Positions 36,307-47,624 of a stretch of DNA of 64,000 nucleotides are shown here, one piece after another. A program made the translations under genes and the position numbers. The DNA is taken from positions 186,001 through 250,000 of the forward strand of contig JAKSZP010007888.1 in assembly GCA_022478985.1 (NCBI GenBank), written 5' to 3'. The DNA is from Massospora cicadina. Its lineage: Eukaryota > Entomophthoromycota > Entomophthoromycetes > Entomophthorales > Entomophthoraceae. How positions within the stretch are numbered: the first letter of the stretch is position 1; the number at the start of each line of letters is the position of its first letter. Below the pieces are notes generated by a model. It was not told the origin of the DNA. It did not search any database and saw nothing but the letters and a program-made list of their open reading frames with translations.

Positions 36307-37338
36307 CTACAGGGCTGTTGCACCAGCTAACGGAGGGGAGGATGGGGTGGCAGAACTGGAGGAGGATGATGGACTGGGGACCCATGGTAACAGGTGAGTG
36401 GCAATAGCTTGGCTGGCTGCTCGAGATTTAAATAAACCTGCTCTTGCCCCACTATGAGCAAAGCCTGAAACCACATGCGCTGATGCTCTTGAGAGATTAG
36501 TGTGTAACCGAGAAGAGGGGGCCAGAGTTGTAAGGGCTGGTGAACAAGAAGGTGAGTCCCAGATTAAAGGGAAAAGGCCGCGCCCAGCGCCAGGCAATTT
36601 ACAAGATAGTCCTCCATGCTGGGATAGGCAACTGGGAAAGGAGCAGACTATGTAAACGCTGCTCAACGGGACCACTCAAGGGCTGCCTGTTGCTGCTCCA
36701 TCCCCAACTCTAACTCACCTACAGGATGAAAGAAGATCATGTTGCCAAGAAGTGCCATGATGGGGAAGTATTGGAATTGTTTGTTGGCGCTAAGACCAGT
36801 GAACGCTGCGGTGACTCCAAATTGCATGCAATTCAACCAGTTGTTTTGAAAATGCACCCTTAGGGACTGGAAGTGGGTAGGAGCGCGGGGAATGGACCTT
36901 GACCAGCTAGTTATCACCTGCCGCATGAAGCACCTAATCTATCAGACTGATACTATTGCAGGATGAGGCTCAGTGGGAGTCGGGAGCACTAGATAGCTGA
37001 AGCCATCCGCCAGGAGCTGGTCTGCCTCATCAAACGAAGGGCCTTGACTTTGCTCCCCTCCCCAGCGCAACTGGGTCACTATGTCCCTGAAGGGTTCATG
37101 CAAGGCAGACAGATGACTAACAAATTCAGGAAGGAGCTCCTCCTGGGACAAAAGAGTCACAGCATCCACTTTGCCTCTCCTTCATCGCTGGAGGAAGATT
37201 GAACCAGGGTAGTGGGATGCAACCTGGCTTGGTCAGATCTGCGTCAAGCCATAATTGGAAGAAAAAGTTAAAATTGTGAGCTTGTGGTTGTTGGCGCATG
37301 TTGGGCTGCATTGAGTTTATTGAAGAAACTTTGTACAT
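36307..37338 (-). pseudogene. Antisense reading frame (aORF) of element C
   Basis: Four overlapping minus-strand frames (37338-37126, 37169-36942, 36926-36663, 36675-36307) form about 1 kb of coding-like sequence interrupted by shifts. They contain EELLPEFVSHLSALHEP, FDEADQLLADGFSYL, SWSRSIPRAPTHFQ, YFPIMALLGNMIFF and a Ser/Pro-rich tail (SPSSSSSSATPSSPP). The first, third and fourth blocks match the antisense frame of element D in order. GC content is higher than in the flanking DNA. No known domain is recognised. Confidence 0.5.
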
Positions 37339-37350
37339 ATTATTGTTCAG

Positions 37351-37366
37351 TTAAAGGGGTGGGTAA
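37351..37366 (+). other. Polypurine tract of element C
   Basis: TTAAAGGGGTGGGTAA directly before TGTCAAGAAC, the start of the 3' LTR. Confidence 0.7.
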
Positions 37367-37935
37367 TGTCAAGAACTCTATATGACTGGATAATAACCCA
37401 AATAAATTACCAGCGGATCATTAGTTTGCTGTAATGGTTGAGCCTCTATGAGTATTATCAAGTATCAAGTTGATGAGTGAAGTCAACCTCAGAGTATAGA
37501 AAAAATTCTGGTAAAGATATAGTGATTAGTCGTTTGGAAAATGTTGATGCATGACAAATAATTGATAAATCGCCTCAAACTAGGTGATCATGAATTTAAT
37601 AGTTGAAGAATTCTGCCAGAACCAAGGAGATACAGCAGAACGAATTAACAAGCCAAGGAAATGGCATCATTTGAAGTCATTGAGATATAAGCAAGGTGAG
37701 ATGATTGAAGAAAGGAGGTTGTTAGTAAGAAGAGAGTGAGCGGACCAGGAAGGATCTGCTGAAAGTTGTAGATTAGATACAGAAGTGTACAGGGCAATTG
37801 CTCCATATTCATTGAAAAGTTTATTGCGTTGTTTAGAAGATGATGATCTTCATATTGTTGGTCCTATTGCTTAGTGGGCGTAACTCTGTGCAAAACCCTC
37901 GGCATATCTTTGCTATACTACCAAAAACTATAACA
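37367..37935 (+). repeat. 3' LTR of element C
   Basis: Starts TGTCAAGAACTC and ends CTATAACA; partner of 21040-21604. Confidence 0.9.
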
Positions 37936-37940
37936 GCATA

Positions 37941-40900
37941 TCTTGTTATTTTATTTCTCTTCAATCATTAAAATAGAGTGCCTCAACTCCACTAATATAT
38001 ACTCTTCCATATACTGAGATATCAATTCCTTCATCCCAACTCTCCCCTACATTTAACCAATGGAACTCTACAAATAATAATTAAGTCTTTTATGTGATGA
38101 ATTAGCTGGCTTTATTTAAATTCTCAATCTTCAACCACTCCCCTTGGACGTTCTAACACAATATTGTTTTTTCTGAAAGGTACTCTAAGCTGTTATGTAA
38201 AGTTATAATCAATATGGAACATGAATCAAGCAACTCTTTTACTAACATAACAGGAATCACCGGCATAATCTGAGGGGGCAATATATATGGAGCTCAATAT
38301 TGAGCTCTTCCTCTAGTAATCAAATTAATTTGTGCAAAAATGGAGAGTTCTATACCTTCCAACTGGATCAAAAACTTTAAGCCTGTTGTTTTATAAATCT
38401 ATCAGCCAGCGTTTAATTAACTTCTCTATCTCTAGTAGCTAAGCCTTAGATTAAAGACCTTCAAAAATTATTTTACTGTGAAGCCTGTTTGAATCCCCTT
38501 TATACTAGCACTAAAGTAAGGTTGTTTACACGGGAAACTTGGCAACTTTGTGCGTCTGCATTCCACCAAATTATAAAGTTGTTGAGGATCTAGCTTATAA
38601 TATTTAGGAAATTAGATCTCATTTAAGAGTTACAATCTCAAATCTGAACTTTAAAATCTTTTTCATTATTTGTAAGTAATATTAGATATTCTATGAAAAA
38701 TGCAGCGATATATCTAGATAAGACACTAATTAGATCCCGTTGATGTTGGGTTAGCAAACTCCTCTTTGGTGAAGTGGAACCTAAACTATTCAGATATTCT
38801 TTTCATATTGAGGATTACATAGAATAGAAATTTTCTCTTATTTAATTAACTGAGTTTGAAGAGAAAAGTTTGTTGAATGATCAGCTGGATATGTAATGTA
38901 CACTAGGATGACGTTATGAATTTGATCTATAATATCCTAAAGATCTATCTGTAACAATTGTTTTTGCATGAGACGTTTCCCAAAATGCTGATACCTTAGG
39001 GAACTCCATCCCAAACAATGGTTGCAGTCTGATTTTCAATTGTCAATAATATAAATATTGTTAATTTTTAGCTAAATTTATTTAAAAAGTTGGTTTAGCA
39101 TTCATCCAGCCACAATACTGGGATTAAAGGGCTCCCAAGCCTAAACTTACTTAATAAACTTAGCTCTGAGGTTTTTTCCAACCTGCAGGTAGCATCGTCC
39201 AAATCCCAGTTTAGAGCTCTAAAAACACTTCCATTGTCACACTACTAATAATTAACTTACTTATCTGCTTGAATATATTAATTTGTTCAATTTAAATTAG
39301 CAAAGATTTTAGGTTACTTATTAGCGAGATTAATAAAGGAACCCCTATCTCCACTAGTATTTACTGAGTAGAATGTAGGCTAGTCCAGAGACCTTAAAAG
39401 CGATGAGATTGGATTGGTCCCTGCACCTCTGCCTATTGGGACATTAAAGTCAGCATAATTGTACTGATTTTCTCAAGTTTTTAATTAGAGTAGGAACAAT
39501 TCCTTTAAATTGGAAAACTTACCTAGATCACCATCAGATCAAGTGAACTCTCTTTTGGGCGTGTGATCTGTTTACTGAAGCACTGTTTTGAACTAAAGGT
39601 CTTTTAAGCGTTATTTTAATAAGCTCAGTTGGACCTATTGGCTAAAAAGACCATCTAGATTAGAAGGACCATGAGAAGATGATTGTAAGGCAAGGTATAA
39701 TTTAGACCTACTAGGCCGATGATAAATGTCTCAACGAACTGAAAGGATCTAATATTGTAAAAAAATAACGTTTTAGAGTAGTGGTGGTCAGAGCTATTGC
39801 CAAGGTTATAGTATATCTAGTATGTCATCCCCTCATTCTAACATCATAGTAAGTGTTCTCTAAGAAGAGTCAAAGATCTTGGGATAGTAGCATGATTAAA
39901 CTAAAGAAAAAATATTTAAAACATAAATGAGGTGATAAGCAATACTTTCTCACCTTAATTCTTGTAAATTGCTCAAAAACCTCACCAGATAAAGGTGTAA
40001 ACTATCATTATTCTTCACAAATAGAAGTACTGATGCAATATATGATTTAATTTAAAACACCCATAGAGGCGATGATTAAAAGAGCAGTGAAATTCACTAT
40101 GATAACAGAGCTCTGTAAATAAATTTAAACAAAATTAAGACAACAATCATATACTTGATTTAGAATATATAAAGTAGGACGATATACCCAAGTGGCAGTG
40201 CATGTCATCCCAACTTCTGGAGAAAACTTGTTAATATATTTATTCAAGTAACTACTTCCTGGAAGAAGTAAAATTGTTTTTGTGTTAATATATCTAGAAA
40301 ATAAAATCTAAGATAAAGCCTATACCAACAAATTAAAATCTGACTTGTCTATAGTCATCTGGCTAAAGTTTTTTATATATCTAAACTTACTTGCTATTAC
40401 AAAGACCTGAGTTAATGATGCGGTCATCAGGTTTGTAAGGCAACATAATTAGTATAATCAGAAACAGACACTAAGAGCAAAAATTGAGATGCAAATAAAC
40501 CAAAATACTTTTCTCATTGAAGTTATACCATGGGCCCCAGACTTTAGATGCTCATTTGCACTTACTCAATATTGCTGTCAATGAGATGCTTTATAACATA
40601 TGTATTTACCTCTTCATTTTCCAATAAATTATATAATTCTTTATTTGATTCTACAATGGATCAAAGAAAGCCATAGTGTAAATCCTTCCAACATGATTTC
40701 CTCTGCGCCACCCTTTAATTTTATACTATCCTTATCCATGTAATTAATGAGAAAGAATCATAGACAAAAATTATACTTACTGCGACTAACTGAACCACAC
40801 ATACGCCCTACACTTTACTTAGATTGAACAATCAGGAGGAAAAGGAGAAGTCATTATAGTTTGAGGCTTCCATTGGTGGCAAGCTCATGCAAGTTAATAG

Positions 40901-41760
40901 GGCTCTTTCCCTCTCCTAAGCTCAGTTTATTTTTTATTATAAGCACTTTAGAAATTAATATCCTCATAATTAACTAAAGTATAATATTATAAAATTACTT
41001 GTTAATCTCCTTCATATTCCTACTTAAAAACTGGACACTACGGGATCTGGTGCCTTCACAAGTAAAACTCACGCACACTAAATTTGAAGCTATTGTACAT
41101 AAGGCAAGATACCATTAAACTAGTAATTCTAGGCCTAAATAAAGCTATTTATCGCGCTTAACTTTAGATAAATTAATATAAACTATGACTTTGACGCATA
41201 TGATAATTATAGTGCTGATAATACAGCATATACATGGCCATTGAGCTCACTAATAATCTTTGCTTTTAGTTTGCAACCTTATAATGATTTCTTCTGAGGT
41301 AGCTTTTCAACTATTATAGCTATAAAATCATAATTAGAGAGAGACTTCTGCACAGTCTAGTGCTATAATTAACAACATGGAAGGTTAATTATTATCCTTA
41401 GCAATTAGGTTTCCTTAATAAGATATGAGGCTCATGTAGCTAAAAGTGTACTAATACATATGTAACTTTGATATTAAACAATTATATATATACAAAAGAT
41501 TAAGAGTTAAACTTATCTTTCATAGTATAAAAAAGAAGAATTTTCTTAAACACAAAAAGCCTTTGACTTTTTGCAGAAGCATCTCATTAAAATAAATGCT
41601 TTAAGTTGAGCATCCTCCTGGCCATATTAACACAATCGTTGCCATCTCCAATAACCTTTTCTTTACAATGCCTTATTCTGAGATATGTGACCTTATCTAA
41701 ACTTTTCTTTCAGCTCAGAGTCACTTTTGAGCAATTTTATATATTAAAGTAAGTAAACGA
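37941..41760. other. AT-rich desert, 3.8 kb
   Basis: No frames of note and no domain. A tRNA-like stretch near 40180 has a box-A-like part but no box B. No repeat edge was matched to the other elements. Confidence 0.5.
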
Positions 41761-41771
41761 CTATTGATCAA

Positions 41772-43556
41772 ATGCCAGCCACTCCCATTCAATCCCCAAT
41801 GATGTCAGATTTTCTGCCAGCAGCTCCAGTGTGGGGCAGCAGCAAAACCCCACCCAGCGTTTTCTGTACAGTGGGAAAATGCGCTCAAACTTGTTTGTCC
41901 AGTACCACTAAGTCCTTGGGTTGGTATAATCCGCCCAAGGATCTCACCATCCACCTAGCACGAACCCAGGCTGTGCCTCACAGCCCACTTGTTCTCCCCT
42001 GCTCCCAGCTCTGTTTTGGCCTATGGGTCAAGTATGGGAAATTGTTCCTATATGAGGAACAAGCAATTATTTTCTTGTCAAGGCGGTGATGCTGCCAGCT
42101 GGAATTATAGACTTCTTCCCCTTTAATAGGTATTTTGACCTAGGATTCACCTGTGAAGCTGACGCTGCAACTGCAGCTACAGTGCCCCTGATCTTCAAGG
42201 GCACCCCTATCCCAATAACACGCACCCAGCTCCCCACTGACACCACCATGGTAGTCCAGTTTGCAGGGTTGCCCACTCATCTCCCCCGCAGTACTCCATC
42301 AGGAGTTGATGGAAGGTTTAGCCGCATACAGCTCCAACCCCATCCTTCAGTTTGTGGTCCCCAATGGGGCCACTCGCCTAGCTGGCCTCAGGCATTCACC
42401 ATGATCAGCCCAAATTTTTTAAAATTGCGTTGTCACTTCCCCCATGCCATCATTCCCTCTGCCCCTGACCACCCATTCTGGGCTCATGTCAAGGGCAGGA
42501 GGACAATCTGCCCTTCCTGATTTGAGTTAGATCACTCAAAGCATAAACGCCCCTCACTTGCAGCTTCCTCAGACCCAGTGCTGTCATCATCTAACCCCCA
42601 TTTAGCCCTGCACTCCACTGCCTTTCCAGCATGGGGTAAAAACCTACCCCCTCCCCCAAAGCCTGGTGCTGCTTTTATGCCCACTGCATCCAATCAGCCC
42701 CTTCCTCAGGCCAGTGCCACTTGCGCCTCATCCAATCAGGAAACAGCTTGAACTAATGTGGGTTCCCACGTTATTCTGCAATCACCAGCCACACCACTTT
42801 AATTTTCTGACCCCAATTTTGAGTTTGTCATGAACCCATGGTCCTCATTGGTTGAAAATGATGAGATGGGTAATTTAATTGAAGCCTCGCAGTTCACATA
42901 TGATGAATTTATCCAGGTACAGAAACCCAAACTGGTCACTCAACGGTTTTATGCCCCCCCAACTGGACGCATTGGAGTTCTGCTCAGACCATCAGCTCAC
43001 TGTCATGGAAGCTGCTCACCCTGACATAGAAACCATCCATGAGATGGCTGAGTCATCAGTAGTGGCACTAGCCTTGAAACTCCCACCTCCCATTATCAAG
43101 CCATCCACATCCCCGCCTAACAAAAATACCATCCAATTTTCCCACAGGCGCGCTAAGGAAGCCATCCAGAAATTGGTTTCCACCTCACAGGCCAACCCAA
43201 GAGTCACCAACGCCTTTATGGCTTTACTATCCCATCTTCCTGCCCTCCATATTAAGGTGGAGGCCACCATTTCCAGGTACATCAGCGACTTACTGTACTC
43301 TAGTAATTTCCTCAACCAGCCGATCATTATCATCCTCGCTCCCCATGTCGCTGATCACCCCACCCCTTTGCTCTCCTCCTTGCCCCACACTCTTGCCAAA
43401 GAGGAGCATGGGGCTGAGGATGAGTCCCCCTTACCCCCCTTCTGCCACGGTAGGTTGAGCGCCTTGGCGTTGTCCCACCTGGTAGGTTGGTGTCTCAATT
43501 ATTATGTTTCACCTGTTTGTTTTGAGCAGTTGTTTTCATTCAGTTCAAGTGGTTAG
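41772..43556 (+). pseudogene. GC-richer frameshifted coding relic, type unknown
   Basis: This is a sharp rise in GC and pyrimidines between two AT-rich deserts. Three plus-strand frames follow each other: 41772-42089 (105 aa), 42086-42520 (144 aa) and 42879-43556 (225 aa), with a fourth at 42830-43024 and an open Pro/Ser-rich stretch between. The 144-aa part has VPLIFKGTPIPITRTQLP then VVQFAGLPTHLP, a layout like the ORF1/gag-like part of some LINEs. The 225-aa part has ETIHEMAESSVVALALKLPP and VEATISRYISDLLYSSNFL. No CCHC knuckle, RT or endonuclease was found. It could be a LINE ORF1 relic or a decayed host gene. At least three frameshifts. Confidence 0.4.
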
Positions 43557-43559
43557 TTC

Positions 43560-45007
43560 ATTAATTTTTCGCTCTTCAAGTTTTGATATTGTCCTTCCCT
43601 GGTCAGCGTGCCTCATAATAAATTCAAAATTATGTGACCTTATCTATCTATACCATTTCACTGTTATCTGCTATTTTGTCTTGAATATTTAACTATATAA
43701 GGACAACATAGTTTCATTATTTTTTTCAATTAGTGAGTAGTGTATAAGAAATTTTATGTTGAAAAAAATGATTAAAGACCACTTAAATTTTCTAAAGCCA
43801 TGTAGGTTTAATTAGTTATTTAGAGCAGTAATCTGTGCCAAAAGCATGATAAAACACGCACAATTAGTTCCTTTCCAAATCATTGATGAATATAACCATA
43901 TGAAGGGGTTGATAATTTTGTCTGACCGACCATTTAAAGTTTAATTGAGCTATATTATAATATTAACTAATAACCAAAATAAAGATAATATCTGGCCTCT
44001 ATGAGACGTTGATATATAGTATATAATACTATTAACTTTATTCTGATGCAATTTTGAAATAACTTTTAAGTATTGTTAGGGATTATTTCCAATTTAAAAA
44101 GATAACAAAGTACAATTAATCTGTTACCATCCCAACAATGCAAATCCCTTACTAACTAAGGTACACTCTCTTACCTTGTATAAGAGTCCAAGTACAATCA
44201 AAAGGCTTATGTTATTATTATCACTCCCTCACCACAGAGCTGCCAAAAACTTTTTGTCAATAGAGTTATTTTCATCTCAGTCAATTGTCTATATATCATT
44301 GGTAATTAAGGAGTGCGTTTATTGTAAATTCCTAAGGCCTAGGTGATTGTAACCTGACCTTTTATATTTATTTTACAACTACCCTGAAATTATCAAGTGC
44401 TGCATATGTAACAATAATTTGCATTAATGAGAACACTGGGAGGTAAAGAGCATTTTTAGGAGGAATGTTATATAAAGGATTATGTTCTAACAGAGCTCCC
44501 AAAAGTCTAATAAAAAGAAATAAGCACTGCAAACCCATAGACACTGTCAATATTTGATACTACAGAGTAAATACTTTTAGTATGTAAAGACCTGTTTAAA
44601 AAATATAAGGATCTATTCAGTATATAAGGTTATTGAATTTACTTACTCACCATTGGTTATGTGTGCATTTTGACATGTGAGAAACAATCCAACGCTCTGC
44701 ACCAATTTCAGCATTGTGGTTGTTACAATAGATCTGGCCAACCATATAGCCAGATTATCTATTTACTTTATCAGTATATTTAACTAGTTTTTAATTTGTG
44801 GCTTTAATTGATTTTGCCTTTCTAGATATGCAGATCTTCCATACCTGGATTATCCATAGTAAAATCACTCTTACTGAGAACCCTCACCAAAAAATTATTA
44901 ATAAAAAAACAATTGATTCCTAGCCACAATGACGGTTTGAAACCTCAATTACTAAATGACAACATTTGTCCTGCCCTGCAGCCATGCACAATCAAATTAT
45001 TTTCTTT
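43560..45007. other. AT-rich spacer
   Basis: Nothing recognised; the frame at 44368-44550 is a chance frame. Confidence 0.5.
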
Positions 45008-45021
45008 ACATTACTTTCTGG
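45008..45021. repeat. Target-site duplication, left copy, SINE 2
   Basis: ACATTACTTTCTGG; the right copy at 45158-45171 differs at one base (A for C at position 11). Confidence 0.85.
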
Positions 45022-45157
45022 AAGGGTGGTTAGCCTAGCAGGGCGATTCCTGCTTCCACCCTAGTACAGGTTTTGTTCAACATATATTTAAACCTGTAAT
45101 GGCCACAAAACCCCAGTGTGGTATATCTGTCCAAAGGCTAACCAGCCTAGACTTTTA
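45022..45157 (+). mobile_element. SINE 2, tRNA-derived, with 14-bp target duplication
   Basis: Same family as 16371-16508. It begins AAGGGTGGTTAGCC and has box A TAGCCTAGCAGG (45031-45042), which fits the Pol III consensus at every position. A weak box-B-like GGTTTTGTTCAAC (45069-45081) follows, then the body CAGTGTGGTATATCTGTCC, ending CTAGACTTTTA. Length is 136 bp against 138 bp for SINE 1. Confidence 0.9.
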
Positions 45158-45171
45158 ACATTACTTTATGG
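45158..45171. repeat. Target-site duplication, right copy, SINE 2
   Basis: ACATTACTTTATGG; see 45008-45021. Confidence 0.85.
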
Positions 45172-45401
45172 CCACAGCACCGCTGAAAATATGACAGTAA
45201 GTATGATTTTATTATACTTGGCCTTGACCTCACATCAGCATGAAATTGTTATTATTTAAATAAATTAATATAACCCCTGATCAATTCAGTGTCTCATTCC
45301 TAGACTAAATTAACCTGTTTTTCTAGAACAATATATACAAATAGTTAAAATTTACTAAGTGTAGTTTAATTACCAAGTATCAGCACCAACTGGAAACTAT
45401 G

Positions 45402-45505
45402 TGTCAGAATTTTAAACTGATAATGCCCTCCAATGTTTTATGATTATTTGGGATGAAATGATCAATCCTGGCAGAATAGCTCTTTGACTAAATTTTGTTG
45501 TAATT
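45402..45505 (+). repeat. First 104 bp of the left LTR of element G
   Basis: TGTCAGAATTTTAAACTG through TTTGGGATGAAATGATCAAT to GTTGTAATT aligns with the start of the right LTR (54313-54416). It ends in TAATT, the target duplication of E. Confidence 0.85.
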
Positions 45506-46251
45506 TGTAGGAAACCAGCTGATTTTGATTGCTGGTGCTTCATGCCCACTGGTTTCCCCAAAAGTTTGTAAAAATGTTAAAAATAAATAGAAAGCTCTAT
45601 TAAAACTAAATTTTTACAAATTTTATTAAGAGCATGATAAAGGGGAAATAACAACCCCCCTCAACCTCTGACCATTTGATATAAAAGTATTTCACAGGTT
45701 GTGGGGAATTCAGGGATATGTTCATAATAGCTTAACCTAATTTAAATTAGGAAATATGAAGGAATAGTGAATCACAACTTGTGAACTTGCTTCAGGGCAG
45801 TGGATGAAAGAAGAGTAATTTTGATTGGCAAAGTGTACCCATGAGGTAATGTTTTTATGAACTTAAGACAATCACTGCCCAAGATTTTTCTTGCACATTG
45901 GGGGACCCCCGCCAATCCTATAAAAGGGGGGTCCTCGTATAGATGCATTAAAGGACTTTGGGGTGGTGGGGGGAGTGTCTTCCGATGGTAGCCCCAAAGT
46001 CCATCGTGTGGTTGGAGTAATCTGCCCATTTGATTTTAAGTTTGGTGCCCGTAGGGGTTTTAAAGTCATGTTACCCCAATTAATGGGGTTCCACTGAGAA
46101 TTGGTTAGGGTCTTTTGGCCAATATTCTTGATATGATCATTGAAATCGTTTCAAGGGCATCAGAGTAACACAAATGGCTGACATTTACCCTTTTCAGCTG
46201 AATTCAACCTGCAACATTCTTATTTTCAGGGGCAAGGTCAAATGTCTAACA
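45506..46251 (-). repeat. 3' LTR of element E
   Basis: In element orientation it begins TGTTAGACATTTGACC (46251 downward) and ends CCTACA (45506). The frame at 45772-46029 recurs at 52640-52933 in the other LTR and is not a gene. Confidence 0.92.
45897..45945 (+). promoter_or_regulatory. CCAAT and TATA boxes inside an inverted repeat, E LTR
   Basis: On the plus strand, opposite to E, the LTR reads GGACCCCC, then GCCAATCCTATAAAA, then GGGGGGTCC. The flanking blocks are inverted repeats, and a CCAAT box and a TATAAAA box lie in the loop. The same sequence stands at about 52803-52840 without change. It could be an antisense promoter or a terminator-like hairpin; no activity can be read from sequence. 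Confidence 0.4.
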
Positions 46252-47320
46252 TCACCCCCTGCAAGAATGTTTTGGGGAGAATAATGCTGGAGAAAGCGTC
46301 CATGTACCCAATTTATGATAATTCTGGAAGCGAGGAATTTGATCAAGTACTCATCCTCCCGCTTATATGTAGTTGAGAATGGCCCTTCCCAGATGGACCC
46401 AAGTTTCTCCCTTCTGGGGGTGATAAAATTATGATAATAGAGCACCAAGTCCATTACTTGGAAGGAATAAATAAGGGCCCAGTGCTCATTTGCAGCTTGG
46501 CCCTCTTTGGTGACAGTTTCTGCCAAATCAATCATTGCTTCAGATTGTAACTAAATGATGTGCTGAGCCAGCTTCTTCATGGCTTGCTCAGGGTCAGTCC
46601 CATCAGTGATTATGTCTTTTGCTAATAAGGCTGGCACCCCAGATTCCCGTCTATACAACACACAGAAAGGAGTCATTTTAAGGATCTGATGGTAACTGAT
46701 ATGGTAGGCCATGAGGGCATTTGGTAAGTATAGATCCCAGTGAAGGGGGTCTGAAGTGGCCATTTTCTGTAATATAGAAACCATGGTCCCATTTGCCCTT
46801 TCCACGGTACCACTAGCTGAAGGGTTATAGTGAGCAGAAAAAAGCTGTTGAGTGCTCATGGATGTTGAAAGAATCTTCACCACTTGGGAGGTAAAGTTTT
46901 TACCATTATTGCAGAGTGAGACTTGGGGCAATCATGTCAGGTAAGGATATACTGGTGAAGGAAAGTGGCTGTGGCCTTAGCCGTTGAGCTGGGATAGCCA
47001 CTGACTTGACCCATTTGGTAAAGTGATCAATTACAACCAATATAAATCTATTTCCAGCCATAGTTTGGTGAAGAGGACCAACCACACCGAGACTTATTGT
47101 GTGGAAGGGTTGGTGGGGCGTCGTAGGTTAATATTGATACTTTGTTTTGAAGTTAGACTTCTTCTTAAATGTTAAACAGGCATCTAAGACTTTGATGATG
47201 GTCTCCATGATTCCCTCCCAATAGTAGCGTTCTTTTACCCACTCATAGGTTTTCAGCACTCCACCATGTCCTAAGAGGGTATGGAACTCCATAGTGACAG
47301 GTACTCGCTATGAAGGTCGG
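46194..47320 (-). pseudogene. Integrase, element E
   Basis: Near 47240-47290 is the zinc-binding start: EFHTLLGHGGVLKTY, VKERYYWEG. The core follows; the frame at 46551-46931 has SLCNNGKNFTSQVVK (the second catalytic D reads N), YNPSASGTVERANGTMV with the catalytic E, and LPNALMAYHISYH. The frame at 46194-46535 has the C-terminal KLGSIWEGPFSTTY and GRFLQHYSPQ, then reads into the 3' LTR. No chromodomain and no antisense frame. Frameshifts lie at about 46540 and 46930. Confidence 0.8.
46252..46265 (-). other. Polypurine tract of element E
   Basis: The minus strand reads TGCAGGGGGTGA directly before the LTR start TGTTAGAC. Confidence 0.7.
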
Positions 47321-47339
47321 AGGTAGGGTAACCAAATCA

Positions 47340-47624
47340 CTACCACTTTCTTATACAGATGCCCATATTGTCAGGCGAACAGCAAGTAAGAATTAGACTG
47401 GCCTGCCAGCCAGAGTGCCAGAGCACCTGAACGGCAAACCAGAATGCCCAAGGTACTGCTGCTGATAAGACAAATATGCAACTGGAAAGAATTTCCACCA
47501 ATATCTGCTGATGAGCCAGAATTTTGTATAGGCACAAGATAAAGTACCAGACGCACATGGCTGTTAACACGAGGGGTACAAGAGCATCAGCGGATAAGGC
47601 GGCTTAATTTTCAACATACAAAGA
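47340..47624 (-). pseudogene. Linker between RNase H and integrase, element E
   Basis: HLYKKVVVIWLPYLRP at the left end is the standard segment before the integrase zinc finger. The rest (frames at 47340-47570 and 47371-47556) is not recognised. The break with the LTR fragment is near 47625. Confidence 0.45.

Larger units (their letters stand above)
21040..37935 (+). mobile_element. Element C: Ty3/Gypsy, split by nested element D
   Basis: LTRs of 565 and 569 bp (21040-21604, 37367-37935) enclose gag, protease and RT (21671-24512), then the inserted element D, then the rest of RT, RNase H and integrase (34082-36053), then an antisense reading frame. Flanks CCATA (21035-21039) and GCATA (37936-37940) agree at 4 of 5 bases, a probable target duplication. 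Without D the element is about 7.3 kb. Pol is dead: the protease active site and the YxDD box are both lost. Confidence 0.9.

Noticed and set aside
40180..40235. A tRNA-like stretch (CCCAAGTGGCAGTG).
   Set aside because: No box B at the right distance and no stems of a cloverleaf.
5770..47480. Similarity between the A leader near 5780 and the E linker near 47420 (CTCTGGCA.TCTGG).
   Set aside because: Only about 14 bases agree well and the flanks do not follow; it may be chance.
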